A DNA stretch of 64,000 bases from Catenibacillus sp964565805. GTDB lineage: Bacteria > Bacillota > Clostridia > Lachnospirales > Lachnospiraceae. The position numbers and the translations under genes are program-made. The DNA lies in assembly GCA_964565805.1 (NCBI GenBank), contig CAZMGH010000010.1, forward strand, positions 10,409-74,408. The letters are read 5' to 3'. The notes beneath the pieces are model-generated. The model was given only the letters and a program-made list of their open reading frames with translations. It was not told where the DNA came from and did no database searches. Below are positions 42,237 through 51,330 of this stretch, in pieces. Every line of letters begins with the position of its first letter. Positions within the stretch are counted from its first letter, which is position 1.

Positions 42237-43532
42237 ATGTTACAAAATAAACCTGTCCAACACTTGTTTGATTTCCTTAATGCCAGTGTTTCCCCTTTTC
42301 ACACCGTTTCCCACGCTCAGGCAGTGCTTGAGGCTGCCGGATTTCAGGAACTGGATTTTAAGGAGTCCTGGACCCTTGTTCCGGGAAATGCCTACTACTG
42401 CCGTACTTTTTCCGGTGAATTGTTCGCGTTTAAACTGGGAAAGGAGCTGAAGCTGGAAAATGGCATCCGCATTGCCGGAGGTCATACAGACTGGCCCTGT
42501 TTAAAGCTTAAGCCGGCCCCCACATTTACTCAAAAAGGGTATCTCCAGGCTAATGTGGAAGTTTACGGAGGTCCTATTTTAAATACATTTTTCGACCGGC
42601 CTCTGTCCATTGCGGGAAAAATTTCTATCCGGAGCAATGACCTGCTCCGCCCTCAGATCCGCTATATTGACTTGAAAAAGCCGGTATGCATTATCCCCAA
42701 TCTGGCTATCCACATGAACCGTAAAGTAAATGAAGGGGTAGCCATTGACCAGCAGGCCCATCTTATGCCTGTCCTTGGTATGGCGGAGGATACTTTAAAC
42801 CAGGGGGATATGCTCCTGGAATATATTGCCGACCATGAAAATATAGATCCTAGGGATCTTCTGGATTATGAACTTTATCTTTATAATTTGGACGCGCCGA
42901 CTGCCATAGGCCTTAATGATGCGCTGATCAGTTCTCCCCGCCTGGACGACACGACAGCGGTATCTGCCATTATCCACGGTCTAATTGAAAGCACGCCGTC
43001 AGACACCCTCTGTCTTGGGGCGCTTTTTGATAACGAGGAGATCGGCAGCCGCACAAAACAGGGCGCGGACGCATGGACATTAAATCTTGTCCTGGAAAAA
43101 ATCTGGGCTGCCTTTGGAAAATCCTCTGTGGAATGTTACAGCCACATCAGCGACAGCATGATCCTGTCTATTGACGTAGGACATGGCTATCACCCCAATT
43201 ATCCCGCAGCGGGAGACATTACCACATTTCCAGTCCTGGGCAAAGGCTTTGTGATCAAGTCAGACAGCAATCAGAAATATGCCTGGGACTGTGAAGCCAT
43301 TGGGGCCATGCTCCAGCTGTGCCAGCGCTTTAATATTCCATGTCAGCGCTTTGCCAAGCGTTCCGGCATGGCGGGAGGCGGCACCATCGCCTCTTTAGTG
43401 TCTTCCCATATTCCATTAAAGACGGTAGATATGGGCGTTCCTCTCCTTTCCATGCACTCCTCCCGGGAACTTATGGCTGCCAGAGATCAGGAAGCTTTGG
43501 AAAATGCGGTAACAGCTTTTATGAGCCTTTGA
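42237..43532 (+). CDS. M18-family aminopeptidase
   Basis: Cytosolic zinc aminopeptidase for acidic N-termini. 431 residues: HTVSHAQAVLEAAGF at the start, first metal His in GGHTDWPCLKLKP, catalytic Asp/Glu in SSPRLDDTTAV and FDNEEIGSRTKQGADA, SIDVGHGYHPNYP and the late His in AKRSGMAGGGTIASLVSSHIPLKTVDMGVPLLSMHS. ATG 42237 with AAAGGAG, 26 bases after csoR. Confidence 0.93.
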   Translation: MLQNKPVQHLFDFLNASVSPFHTVSHAQAVLEAAGFQELDFKESWTLVPGNAYYCRTFSGELFAFKLGKELKLENGIRIAGGHTDWPCLKLKPAPTFTQKGYLQANVEVYGGPILNTFFDRPLSIAGKISIRSNDLLRPQIRYIDLKKPVCIIPNLAIHMNRKVNEGVAIDQQAHLMPVLGMAEDTLNQGDMLLEYIADHENIDPRDLLDYELYLYNLDAPTAIGLNDALISSPRLDDTTAVSAIIHGLIESTPSDTLCLGALFDNEEIGSRTKQGADAWTLNLVLEKIWAAFGKSSVECYSHISDSMILSIDVGHGYHPNYPAAGDITTFPVLGKGFVIKSDSNQKYAWDCEAIGAMLQLCQRFNIPCQRFAKRSGMAGGGTIASLVSSHIPLKTVDMGVPLLSMHSSRELMAARDQEALENAVTAFMSL

Positions 43533-43571
43533 TTTTGTGCTGATTTTGTATGAGAAATCTGAAAAATCCAG

Positions 43572-43600
43572 TTGATAAAATGGAAATAAACAGGTATACT
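43572..43600 (+). promoter_or_regulatory. tgt promoter
   Basis: TTGATA, 17 bases, TATACT, about 42 bases before the tgt start. Near-consensus sigma-A promoter. Confidence 0.75.
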
Positions 43601-43641
43601 TATAACATTAGCTAAAATTTCCAAAAACATGTGAGGTTTTT

Positions 43642-44778
43642 ATGTATCGGATGATTACTACAGATGGACGGGCAAAACGGGCCGAGCTTCAAACTGTACA
43701 TGGGACGATCCAGACACCGGTGTTTATGAATGTAGGGACTGTAGGCGCCATTAAAGGCGCGGTTTCTACCATGGATCTTCATGAGATTGGAACTCAGGTG
43801 GAATTGTCGAATACCTATCATCTTCATGTAAGACCAGGTGATCCGGTGATCAAAAAGCTGGGAGGCCTTCATCGTTTTATGAACTGGGACAGGCCCATCC
43901 TTACCGATTCCGGAGGATTTCAGGTATTTTCTCTGACAGGTCTTAGAAAGATCAAAGAAGAGGGCGTGTATTTTAATTCTCATATTGACGGACGAAAGAT
44001 TTTTATGGGGCCTGAGGAGAGTATGCAGATTCAGTCAAATTTGGCATCCACTATCGCCATGGCCTTTGACGAATGTGCGCCTTATCCTGCAGACCGGAAT
44101 TATATGATCAATTCAGTAAACCGCACGACCCGTTGGCTGAAACGGTGCAAGGATGAGATGGGACGGCTGAACAGTCTGGAGGATACCATTAACCCTCATC
44201 AGCTTTTATTTGGCATTAATCAGGGAGGAACCTATGAGGACATCCGTGTTGATCATGCCAAAGCTATCTCAGAGATGGAACTGGATGGGTATGCCATAGG
44301 CGGCTTGGCTGTGGGAGAGACTCATGAACAGATGTATTATATTTTAGATCAGGTTATACCCTATCTGCCTCAGGATAAACCCACCTATCTTATGGGTGTG
44401 GGAACGCCGGCCAATATTTTGGAAGGTGTGGACCGGGGCGTTGACTTTTTTGACTGTGTGTATCCGTCCCGCAACGGCCGCCACGGTCATGTGTATACCA
44501 ATCAGGGAAAGCTGAACCTGTTTAATGCCAAGTATGAGCTGGATGATCGGCCTATTGAGGATGGCTGCCAGTGTCCCGCATGCCGCAGCTACACCAGAGC
44601 TTATATCCGCCATTTGCTTAAAGCCAAGGAAATGTTGGGGATGCGTTTATGTGTGCTCCATAACCTGTACTTTTATAACCATCTCATGGAAGAGATCCGT
44701 CAGGCCATCGAAGAGCACCGGTATAGTACATTCAAAAAAGCAAAACTGGAAAGTTTTTGTAATAGTTCGGCTGGCTGA
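43642..44778 (+). CDS. tgt: tRNA-guanine transglycosylase
   Basis: Swaps G34 for preQ1 in GUN-anticodon tRNAs on the queuosine path. 378 residues with PVFMNVGTVGAIKG, TDSGGFQVFSL (nucleophile Asp region), FDECAPYPADRNY, the second Asp in DCVYPSRNGRHGH, and the zinc site CQCPACRSYTRAYIRHL. The last five codons and the stop lie in a palindromic repeat (44761-44790), so the short C-terminus may be shaped by it. Confidence 0.97.
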   Translation: MYRMITTDGRAKRAELQTVHGTIQTPVFMNVGTVGAIKGAVSTMDLHEIGTQVELSNTYHLHVRPGDPVIKKLGGLHRFMNWDRPILTDSGGFQVFSLTGLRKIKEEGVYFNSHIDGRKIFMGPEESMQIQSNLASTIAMAFDECAPYPADRNYMINSVNRTTRWLKRCKDEMGRLNSLEDTINPHQLLFGINQGGTYEDIRVDHAKAISEMELDGYAIGGLAVGETHEQMYYILDQVIPYLPQDKPTYLMGVGTPANILEGVDRGVDFFDCVYPSRNGRHGHVYTNQGKLNLFNAKYELDDRPIEDGCQCPACRSYTRAYIRHLLKAKEMLGMRLCVLHNLYFYNHLMEEIRQAIEEHRYSTFKKAKLESFCNSSAG

Positions 44779-44790
44779 ACTGTTACGGGC
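44761..44790 (+). repeat. AGTT..AACTGTT palindromic repeat, copy 1 (tgt end)
   Basis: AATAGTTCGGCTGGCTGAAC then TGTTACGGGC. It shares about 24 of 30 bases with 57102-57131 and has an AACAGTT/AACTGTT-type stem. It provides the tgt stop codon. Confidence 0.5.
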
Positions 44791-44828
44791 TTTTTGATAA
44801 ATGATAAAAAATAAGGAGGTCATGTACA

Positions 44829-45110
44829 ATGCAATGGGCAATCATCGTTGTTTATATTGTGATTTTTGCAGTATTCTTATACTTTATTTCCATTCGTCCG
44901 CAGAAAAAACAGCAGAAGAAAATGGATGCAATGATCGCAGCTTTGGAGGTTGGTGACAGTATCCTGACCACCAGCGGTTTTTATGGTGTTGTCATTGATA
45001 TTACCGATGAGGTTGTTATCGTAGAATTTGGCAGCAACAAAAACTGCCGTATTCCTATGCAAAAAACTGCCATCGTTCAGGTAGAAAAAGCAAATAGTGA
45101 AGACGAATAG
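44829..45110 (+). CDS. yajC: preprotein translocase subunit YajC
   Basis: 93 residues. One N-terminal membrane helix (3-24) then FISIRPQKKQQKKMDAMIAALEVGDSILTTSGFYGVV, the YajC signature, and a charged tail. Part of the SecDF-YajC accessory complex; secD/secF are not downstream here. tgt-yajC order is common. AAGGAGG upstream of ATG 44829. Confidence 0.95.
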   Translation: MQWAIIVVYIVIFAVFLYFISIRPQKKQQKKMDAMIAALEVGDSILTTSGFYGVVIDITDEVVIVEFGSNKNCRIPMQKTAIVQVEKANSEDE

Positions 45111-45158
45111 GTATTAAAAGATACTATGGAACCGTTTACCTGCTGAACGATTAATCGG

Positions 45159-45190
45159 ATAGGGGAAGGAATCTTCCCCTATTGTTTTGT
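45159..45190 (+). terminator. terminator after yajC
   Basis: ATAGGGGAAG / CTTCCCCTAT stem with GAAT loop followed by TGTTTTG; lies in the convergent gap with the ABC sugar-binding gene. Confidence 0.8.
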
Positions 45191-45209
45191 ACAGGTTTGT
45201 ATGTTCTAT

Positions 45210-46586
45210 TTATTCCTGACTCTGAATACTTCTGTTAGCTGTCTCAATCTGACGGTTTGTGCTGTCTGCGGCGCTGGCAATCGCTTCATCTACATCGCCG
45301 CCGTTGTAAACCAGTTCCTGAGCAGACTCAAGGTCATTTCTCAACTGAGAAAGCTGGGACAGAAGAGGCCCTGCTGTTGCTGTTGTTTCCTTAGCGTTAA
45401 GAAGCTGATCTGCAGCTACCTTTAACTGAGGTCTTTCTGTATAAATATCTGTCATAGTCTGTGTATCATAGGAATCTGTGTTAATTGGAAAATAACCTGT
45501 ATCACCGGCCCATACTGCCTGTACTTCCGCAGATGTAGCATATTCAAAAAATGCCATAACTCCGGCCTTTACTTCATCAGAAAGACCATCAGCCACACAA
45601 AGAGCACCGCCACCGGCATATACGCCCTGAGGCTCCACGCCTTCAGGAACCGGAAGCATGCTTACACCTACTTCAAAAGGAGCGCTGTCTATGATCTGTG
45701 CTGCATAGGCAGAGGTTGTAATAAACATGGCAATGTCACCCTGGTTAAAACCGGTCATAACATTATCACTGCTTGTACCATAATTTACAAATGCGTCTGC
45801 ATCAATCAGCTGTTTCAGCCAGTTAAAAATCTGAGTCATCTCATCCTGGTAAGCCACTTCTGTAGCTCTTGCAGAACGGCCATTATCATTATTAATGATC
45901 AGACCGCCCATATTGGTGACCATCTGATCCAGGGCATATCCGTAAACCGGCATGGAGAAGGCTTTCATCCCATCATTGGCATCTGCGATAGCTGTGGCAG
46001 ACTCCAGGATTCCTTCAAAGGTTGACGGAGCTTCATCATAGCCCGCTGCTGCCAGAGCATCTACATTGTAATAAAGCACAGGTGAAGAACAGTTAAAAGG
46101 CATTGCATACATTTCCCCATCTACTGTATAGAAGTTTACAGCCTGGGGAAGAAGCTGGTCTGCATTGTAGTTGTATTCTTCAATAAGATCAGACACTGAT
46201 GCGATAAGACCGGAATCCAGCATTGCCTGCAGATTCTGCTCGCCGATCTGGATGATTGCCGGGCTTCCGCTGCCGCCGTTCATGTTCAGGAACTTTGAAA
46301 TAGATTCATCATAGCTGCCCTGAGCTTCCATAGTTACATGAACGTCGCTCTGGCTGGCATTAAAATCATCTACAATCTTTTGAAGCGCTGTCTGAGTATT
46401 TCCGCTCATAGCGTGCCAGAATAATACTTCTGTAGCTCCTGTGCTGCTCTCTCCGGAAGCTGCTGTTGTTCCTGCCTGGGCCGTATTACCGCCGGAGCAT
46501 CCGGCCAAAGCGGCAGTTGTCATGGCTGCAGCTGCTAAAACAACAGTACAACGTTTCACAATTTTCTTACTTTCTCTCTTAAACAT
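45210..46586 (-). CDS. ABC importer substrate-binding lipoprotein (family 1, sugar type)
   Basis: 458 residues. Signal peptide with lipobox LAGC (Cys30), a Ser/Thr/Gly-rich linker, then an extracellular solute-binding fold: EVLFWHAMSGNTQTALQKIVDDFNASQ, PAIIQIGEQNLQAML, FMSSPVLYYN-like NCSSPVLYYNVDALAAAGYD and FEYATSAEVQAVWA. The type that binds sugars, glycerol-3-phosphate or glycerophosphodiesters; substrate not readable. Last gene of the transporter operon. Confidence 0.9.
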   Translation of the reverse strand: MFKRESKKIVKRCTVVLAAAAMTTAALAGCSGGNTAQAGTTAASGESSTGATEVLFWHAMSGNTQTALQKIVDDFNASQSDVHVTMEAQGSYDESISKFLNMNGGSGSPAIIQIGEQNLQAMLDSGLIASVSDLIEEYNYNADQLLPQAVNFYTVDGEMYAMPFNCSSPVLYYNVDALAAAGYDEAPSTFEGILESATAIADANDGMKAFSMPVYGYALDQMVTNMGGLIINNDNGRSARATEVAYQDEMTQIFNWLKQLIDADAFVNYGTSSDNVMTGFNQGDIAMFITTSAYAAQIIDSAPFEVGVSMLPVPEGVEPQGVYAGGGALCVADGLSDEVKAGVMAFFEYATSAEVQAVWAGDTGYFPINTDSYDTQTMTDIYTERPQLKVAADQLLNAKETTATAGPLLSQLSQLRNDLESAQELVYNGGDVDEAIASAADSTNRQIETANRSIQSQE

Positions 46587-46589
46587 AAT

Positions 46590-46641
46590 TTCCTCCTTCT
46601 TGGCCTGTTTTTAAGGCCATACGGGTATCCTCTTTTGGGAT
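46590..46641 (-). repeat. two-hairpin element, copy d (before sugar-binding gene)
   Basis: Minus strand: ATCCCAAAAGAGGAT, ACCCGTATG, then TGGCCT-TAAAAAC-AGGCCA and AAGAAGGAGGAAATT to the start codon. Same order and place as copies a, b, c and e. A hairpin between permease and binding-protein genes could also help raise binding-protein mRNA levels. Confidence 0.6.
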
Positions 46642-46657
46642 GGTTATACTTCTATTT

Positions 46658-47476
46658 CTATTTAATCGCTCCCTTGGTCAAACCTTCCTGGAGCCGTTTC
46701 TGTCCTGCAAAAATCAAGATCAATGTAGGAATGGATACAATAATGGCGCCTGCGCTGATCATGGCGTAATCACTGCTGCCGTCTACATTTTTTAACTGGC
46801 GCAGACCAATCTGGACGGTACGCACAGACTCATTCGTTGTGGACAATAAAGGCCACATATAAGAATTCCAGCTGACAAGGAAATTATAAATTGCTAATGT
46901 TACAATGCTGTTTTTTACCATAGGCACTGTAACCTTACGGAAGAAATAGAAGTCACTGACACCAGCCATCTGACCGGCTTCCCGCAGTTCCCAGGGAATC
47001 TGCTTCAGGTTCTGCCTCAGCAGGAAAATGCCGAAGGTTGACGCAAGACTTGGAAGTATGAGTCCCGGAAAGGTATCCAGCAGGTTCCAGCTTCGTATGG
47101 TCTGGAAGTTACTGATCACCAGCACCTCAGACGGGATCATCATGGTTGCCATAAACAAACCGAACAAAACGTTCTTGCCCTTAATGTCAATAAATACAAT
47201 AGCATAAGAGGCCAGCAGAGCCAGGATGATCTGGAGCACCGTACATGCCACCGCAACCACAAGAGAATTGAACATGTATTTCAGCAAAGGCTGAGTCTGG
47301 AATGCATGGACAAAATTTTCAAAATGCAGGGATGTAGGAATAAACTGTCCATTGGCAATATCCATATTATCGGACAAGCTTAAGGCTACAGAAAATACAA
47401 TGGGGAAGAACACTAAAATCGCGCTGATGATCAGCAGTATGTAAATAATGATTTTTTGAGTTCTGCTTTCGATCAT
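46658..47476 (-). CDS. ABC importer permease (MalG/UgpE type)
   Basis: 272 residues, six membrane helices with the EAA loop LREAGQMAGVSDFYFFRKVTVPMVKNSI. ATG 47476 overlaps the stop of the first permease by four bases (ATGA), with AGGTGG upstream; a GTG at 47491 is less likely. Inner-membrane partner of the neighbouring permease. Confidence 0.93.
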   Translation of the reverse strand: MIESRTQKIIIYILLIISAILVFFPIVFSVALSLSDNMDIANGQFIPTSLHFENFVHAFQTQPLLKYMFNSLVVAVACTVLQIILALLASYAIVFIDIKGKNVLFGLFMATMMIPSEVLVISNFQTIRSWNLLDTFPGLILPSLASTFGIFLLRQNLKQIPWELREAGQMAGVSDFYFFRKVTVPMVKNSIVTLAIYNFLVSWNSYMWPLLSTTNESVRTVQIGLRQLKNVDGSSDYAMISAGAIIVSIPTLILIFAGQKRLQEGLTKGAIK

Positions 47477-48432
47477 TGATAAGTTACCCACCTTTCTGTC
47501 AGCTTCGTCTGAAGCATGGAAATTACAAATATGATCAGGAAGAGCACAACACCCTGAGCAGTTGCGGAGCCGTACTGATAGTTGACAAAAGCTTCCTCGT
47601 ATAAGCCGTAAACTAAAAGATTTGTTCCGTTCACAGGTCCGCCCTGGGTCAGCATATCAATAACGCCGAAGGACTGGAAGGCTCCGATAATGGACGTCAC
47701 AAACACAAAGAACAGAGACGGGGAAATCAGCGGAATGGTCACCTTTCTAAGACGGTAAAAGAAGCCTCCGCCTACGATTTCCACACTTTCATAATAGGAT
47801 TTGTCAATATTTTTCATGCCGCCCATCAGCACCAGATAGGAAAATCCGATGTTCATCCATACGGAAACTAAAGCCACAGACACAAGAGCGATCTTAGGAT
47901 CTGTCAGCCACCCTACATTTTCTCCGCCAAAGGCATTAACGATCTTGTTTAAAAGTCCTACTGTAGGATGGAATAAAAAGTTCCAGAAAACAGAGCCTGC
48001 GGCCACGGAAATACCCATGGTGGATGAAAAGATGGTATTAAAGATTCCCGCGCCTTTAACATTGCTGCTGGCTAAAACTGCCAGGAACAGGGAAATAATA
48101 ATCGTCAGGGGCACTGTGATCAGTGTATAAATAATGGTCTGCCAAAGACTTTGGAGGTATACCGGATCCTGGAACAGATCAATATAGTTTTGAAGTCCTA
48201 CAAACAGTGTTAAAAATCCCCGGTTGTCAGAAAGGAAAAAGCTTTGTATAATGGTGCGGATAAACGGGTAAATAACAAATATCGCGAATAATGCTATAGA
48301 AGGCAGTACGTAAAGCATACCGCTGCACCAGTTTTTCCTTGCCTGTTTTTTTTCCTCTTTTTTTAATTCTTGAAACAGGCTGGCCTCCCGGATACCTGGA
48401 AGCTGCTCTCCCTGAGCCAGATTTACGCTCAT
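47473..48432 (-). CDS. ABC importer permease (MalF/UgpA type)
   Basis: 319 residues, six membrane helices after a charged N-terminus. EAA loop: YYESVEIVGGGFFYRLRKVTIPLISPSLFF. Pairs with the MalG-type permease; 19 bases after the ATPase gene. Confidence 0.93.
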   Translation of the reverse strand: MSVNLAQGEQLPGIREASLFQELKKEEKKQARKNWCSGMLYVLPSIALFAIFVIYPFIRTIIQSFFLSDNRGFLTLFVGLQNYIDLFQDPVYLQSLWQTIIYTLITVPLTIIISLFLAVLASSNVKGAGIFNTIFSSTMGISVAAGSVFWNFLFHPTVGLLNKIVNAFGGENVGWLTDPKIALVSVALVSVWMNIGFSYLVLMGGMKNIDKSYYESVEIVGGGFFYRLRKVTIPLISPSLFFVFVTSIIGAFQSFGVIDMLTQGGPVNGTNLLVYGLYEEAFVNYQYGSATAQGVVLFLIIFVISMLQTKLTERWVTYQ

Positions 48433-48451
48433 AATTCTTCTCTTCCTCCTT

Positions 48452-49576
48452 TCAGGCGGTCATGATCTCATCAACATTTTCACTGTCATCCACAGCGGCA
48501 GCCCGTAAAAGTACTCCGCTCTCAATATTAAAGAAATGAAAACGCTCCGGATCCAGTTCTACATTTATCTTCATACCAGGCTCAAGGCTCCACTGACCCG
48601 ACCATTTTGCTGTAAACAAACTTCCTCCAAGATCAAAAACAACCTGGGTTTCATTGCCCATCATTTCCACGTTCAACACTTCCACTTCACAGGAATACTC
48701 ATTTTTCTTAGCAACATATTTAATATGCTCCGGACGGATACCTACGTCAAAGGCAGGGAAGTTTAACACCTTTTCAAGGAGCTGAGGATCTGCAGCAATC
48801 CTTGCTGTTTTATTTACTACGATCCTGCCGTCAATAAGCGCCGCAGAAGCAATATTCATTTGAGGCGAACCGATAAAGCCGGCCACAAACCGGTTTGCCG
48901 GGCGATTATATAATTCCAGAGGTGTTCCCATCTGCTGGATCTTGCCTTCGTTTAAAACCATGATCCGGTCACCCATGGTCATGGCCTCCACCTGATCATG
49001 AGTGACATATACGATGGTCAGACCAAGGGCTTTCTGGATTCTTCGGATCTCGGTACGCATCTGAGCTCTTAACTTGGCATCCAAGTTGGATAATGGCTCG
49101 TCCATAAGGCAAATCGGCGCATGGCTGCAGATACTTCTTGCCAGAGCGACACGCTGGCGCTGACCGCCGGAAAGCTGTCCCGGCTTCCGATCAAGGTATT
49201 CTGTTAGGCCGATCATTTCCGAAGTTTCCTTTAACCGCTTTTCCTGATCTGCTTTGGAGACTTTCTGTACGTCCAGGCCAAATAAAATATTCTGGCGGAC
49301 AGTCATGTGAGGAAATAAGGCATAGTTCTGAAATACCATGGATATATGACGGTCTTTCGGATACATATTGTTAGCAATAGCGCCGCCGATTTTTAAAACA
49401 CCGTCAGTAATGGATTCCAGTCCGGCAATCATACGCAGCAGTGTACTTTTTCCGCAGCCGGACGGGCCTACCAGGATCATAAATTCTCCTTCATTAACTT
49501 CCAGGCTGATATTCTCGATCACGTTAGTCTTTTTATCATAAGATTTGGTTAGGTTGCAAACTTCAATCTGGCTCAT
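48452..49576 (-). CDS. ABC importer ATPase (UgpC/MsmK/MalK type)
   Basis: 374 residues: Walker A GPSGCGKST, signature LSGGQRQRVALARSI, Walker B ICLMDEPLSNLD, H-loop VTHDQVEAM, and a C-terminal TOBE-type regulatory domain (~240-374; VGIRPEHIKYV). Such ATPases often serve several CUT1 sugar importers; here it lies inside one operon. Confidence 0.95.
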   Translation of the reverse strand: MSQIEVCNLTKSYDKKTNVIENISLEVNEGEFMILVGPSGCGKSTLLRMIAGLESITDGVLKIGGAIANNMYPKDRHISMVFQNYALFPHMTVRQNILFGLDVQKVSKADQEKRLKETSEMIGLTEYLDRKPGQLSGGQRQRVALARSICSHAPICLMDEPLSNLDAKLRAQMRTEIRRIQKALGLTIVYVTHDQVEAMTMGDRIMVLNEGKIQQMGTPLELYNRPANRFVAGFIGSPQMNIASAALIDGRIVVNKTARIAADPQLLEKVLNFPAFDVGIRPEHIKYVAKKNEYSCEVEVLNVEMMGNETQVVFDLGGSLFTAKWSGQWSLEPGMKINVELDPERFHFFNIESGVLLRAAAVDDSENVDEIMTA

Positions 49577-49608
49577 GGCACTCTCCTTCTTTCTTATTTT
49601 TCCCAGAC

Positions 49609-50406
49609 TTACCGGCGGGGATATACGCCGTAAAAATGCATCACATTCATATCCTCTTCAATATCCTCACCATGGTTTCCATGACCATTTTCCATTTGAT
49701 GGATCCCGTGATCTGTTGCCCAGCATACAAGACTGTTGTGATTTTTCCAGTTTTCCTTAACTGCCGCAGTCAGCCGGTCAAAGCTGTCAATGTGATGATA
49801 CAGCGCTTTCATGGAAGCCTCGGACTCAACGCCGGTGGCATGCATCTGATCATCGTATTCCTGATTATACACAGCGATCAGATCGTAACAATCTTCCTTG
49901 ATCAGCTCCAGAGCTTTGTTTGTGACATCTTCATCATAGGGAAGGATATAATAGTCTACATCTCTCTCTCCGAAAATAATGGCCATGCTGGAGCCTTCTA
50001 CAGCCACGATGGCAGCTTTTTTCCCCTGTCTTGCCAGCGCATCAAACAAACTATCTGTAGTGATCACATGTTTTTCATATTTCATGATCCCGTGAACCTG
50101 AGGCAACACTCCCGTGTACATCGTTCCAAAGCATACCGGGGTCACCGATGGCATTACAGTCTTTACAGGGATACCCAGCTGCACATTCTTAAGTACAGGG
50201 GCAAAGTCTTCTGTATATTTCTGAAACAGCCACATACCAACGGCATCCGGATTGTAGATCATAACACGGTCCACTCCTTCCGGCGCCTGCTGCCGGATCA
50301 CCTCCCGAACCACTTTGGCAGATTCCTGAGCCATTTTGGGCGGCTCTGCGTTCATGGCATTGGCAATGGATGCGGCAAATTGAGTCATTAAGATTGTATT
50401 ATACAT
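49609..50406 (-). CDS. alkaline phosphatase-superfamily hydrolase (phosphodiesterase/NPP-like)
   Basis: 265 residues, no signal peptide. Metal and nucleophile sites of the superfamily are present: D54 (IYNPDAVG), T89 (MPSVTPVCFGTMYTG), YDDQMHATG (Asp/His), and ATDHGIH. First gene of the ABC operon, so it probably hydrolyses an imported phospho- or sulfo-ester inside the cell. Glycerophosphodiester is one guess. ATG 50406 with AGGAGG; the longer frame to 50442 is not used. Confidence 0.75.
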   Translation of the reverse strand: MYNTILMTQFAASIANAMNAEPPKMAQESAKVVREVIRQQAPEGVDRVMIYNPDAVGMWLFQKYTEDFAPVLKNVQLGIPVKTVMPSVTPVCFGTMYTGVLPQVHGIMKYEKHVITTDSLFDALARQGKKAAIVAVEGSSMAIIFGERDVDYYILPYDEDVTNKALELIKEDCYDLIAVYNQEYDDQMHATGVESEASMKALYHHIDSFDRLTAAVKENWKNHNSLVCWATDHGIHQMENGHGNHGEDIEEDMNVMHFYGVYPRR

Positions 50407-50593
50407 TGTTCCTCCTTTTTCGCCTGACTTTAGTCCTTTCAAAGATCAGACACAGCTTTTAAATGCCTGTATTTTCGGTTTCATAGATTTTTCAAACAAA
50501 GATGATTATAAAGACCCTTTGTAAAAAAATGATGACGCAACCGTAATTTATTTATCAACTTTAGAAAAAGGAACATCATTTTTTTGTAAAAAA
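50407..50593. other. leader of the ABC operon with inverted repeat
   Basis: Minus-strand TATAAT about 90 bases before the hydrolase start has only a poor -35. AAAAAAATGATG (50523-50534) and CATCATTTTTTT (50574-50585) are perfect 12-base inverted repeats around 39 bases. No gene. Confidence 0.4.
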
Positions 50594-50657
50594 ACCCCGG
50601 TTCTCAGATGCTGTTTTTCAATTTACTCATTAAAAAACAGCATCTGAGAACCGGGGT
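50594..50657 (-). terminator. long terminator hairpin after HPr-like gene
   Basis: About 25 perfectly paired bases (ACCCCGGTTCTCAGATGCTG start; complement ends at 50657) with a 14-base loop, followed on the minus strand by TTTTTTT. A strong intrinsic terminator for the HPr-like gene, also insulating the ABC operon. Confidence 0.85.
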
Positions 50658-50673
50658 CCCTGTTTAGAAACCT

Positions 50674-50701
50674 GCAGCAGTTCAGACATCTGAACTGCTG
50701 C
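50674..50701 (-). repeat. AGTT..AACT palindromic repeat, copy 3
   Basis: AGCAGTTCAGA-CA-TCTGAACTGCT, an 11-bp perfect stem. Related in core (AGTTC..GAACT) to copies at 44761 and 57102; lies between the HPr-like gene and its terminator. Confidence 0.4.
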
Positions 50702-50769
50702 TAAAACTTCTCATATTACATTCACCAGACAGATTTAGCGCTACTGTATACAAAATGAACAGCAATGAT

Positions 50770-50997
50770 TTAATTCACTGCATATCTTTCCAATAATCCG
50801 GAAAAGCGCTCATTGTATCCATCATACTCAACTGTAATGGGGTTTCTGTGATCAATACTTAAAATCCCCAAAATAGACTTTGCATCGAGAACAACTTTAT
50901 TGAAGTAAACATCGATGTCAAAATTACAGCCGGCAGCGGTTCTTACAAATTCTTTGGCAGCTTCAATATCTCCCAGTCTAATGGTCTGTTTTGTCAT
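50770..50997 (-). CDS. HPr-family protein without the active-site histidine (Crh-like)
   Basis: 75 residues, HPr fold by pattern. The LHARPA motif that holds His15 in HPr is replaced by DIEAAKEF, so PEP-dependent phosphotransfer is not possible, but the regulatory Ser (S41 in KSILGILSID, matching Ser46) remains. This is the state of Crh, a CcpA co-regulator. ATG 50997 with AAGGAG nine bases away. Alone with promoter and terminator. Confidence 0.8.
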   Translation of the reverse strand: MTKQTIRLGDIEAAKEFVRTAAGCNFDIDVYFNKVVLDAKSILGILSIDHRNPITVEYDGYNERFSGLLERYAVN

Positions 50998-51056
50998 TGC
51001 AGACATCTCCTTCTTACATTCAATACGATGATTGGTTACTTCTTGTGTTCTTGGGT

Positions 51057-51085
51057 AATTTAGCATGTTTTCCCATCATTGTCAA
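51057..51085 (-). promoter_or_regulatory. promoter of HPr-like gene
   Basis: Minus strand TTGACA, 17 bases, TAAATT, about 60 bases before the chosen start. Confidence 0.7.
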
Positions 51086-51233
51086 AATTTAAGCGGTCTG
51101 AATCCTTATTGAATTTTATGTAAGTTATGCATGTTTTTACGATCAAAAAAATTATTTTTTTCATGGAATATCCCTATGGAATCGTTCTCAATATCTTTTT
51201 CATGCACCGATCTTTCAGAAATCAAAAACCGAA

Positions 51234-51262
51234 TTTTCAGGCTTTTTACTGATTCTTATAAA
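51234..51262 (+). promoter_or_regulatory. promoter of aroC
   Basis: TTTTCA, 17 bases, TATAAA, about 70 bases before the aroC start. The upstream stretch is AT-rich without a gene. Confidence 0.5.
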
Positions 51263-51330
51263 ATATTCTCCTTGTCAAACGCTTCAGGTTATGGGAAAAT
51301 GGATTTTAGAATACAAGTGAGGTGATACTT

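Noticed and set aside
49636..50391. 251-codon plus-strand frame
   Set aside because: Entirely antisense to the alkaline-phosphatase-fold hydrolase gene, which has clear motifs.
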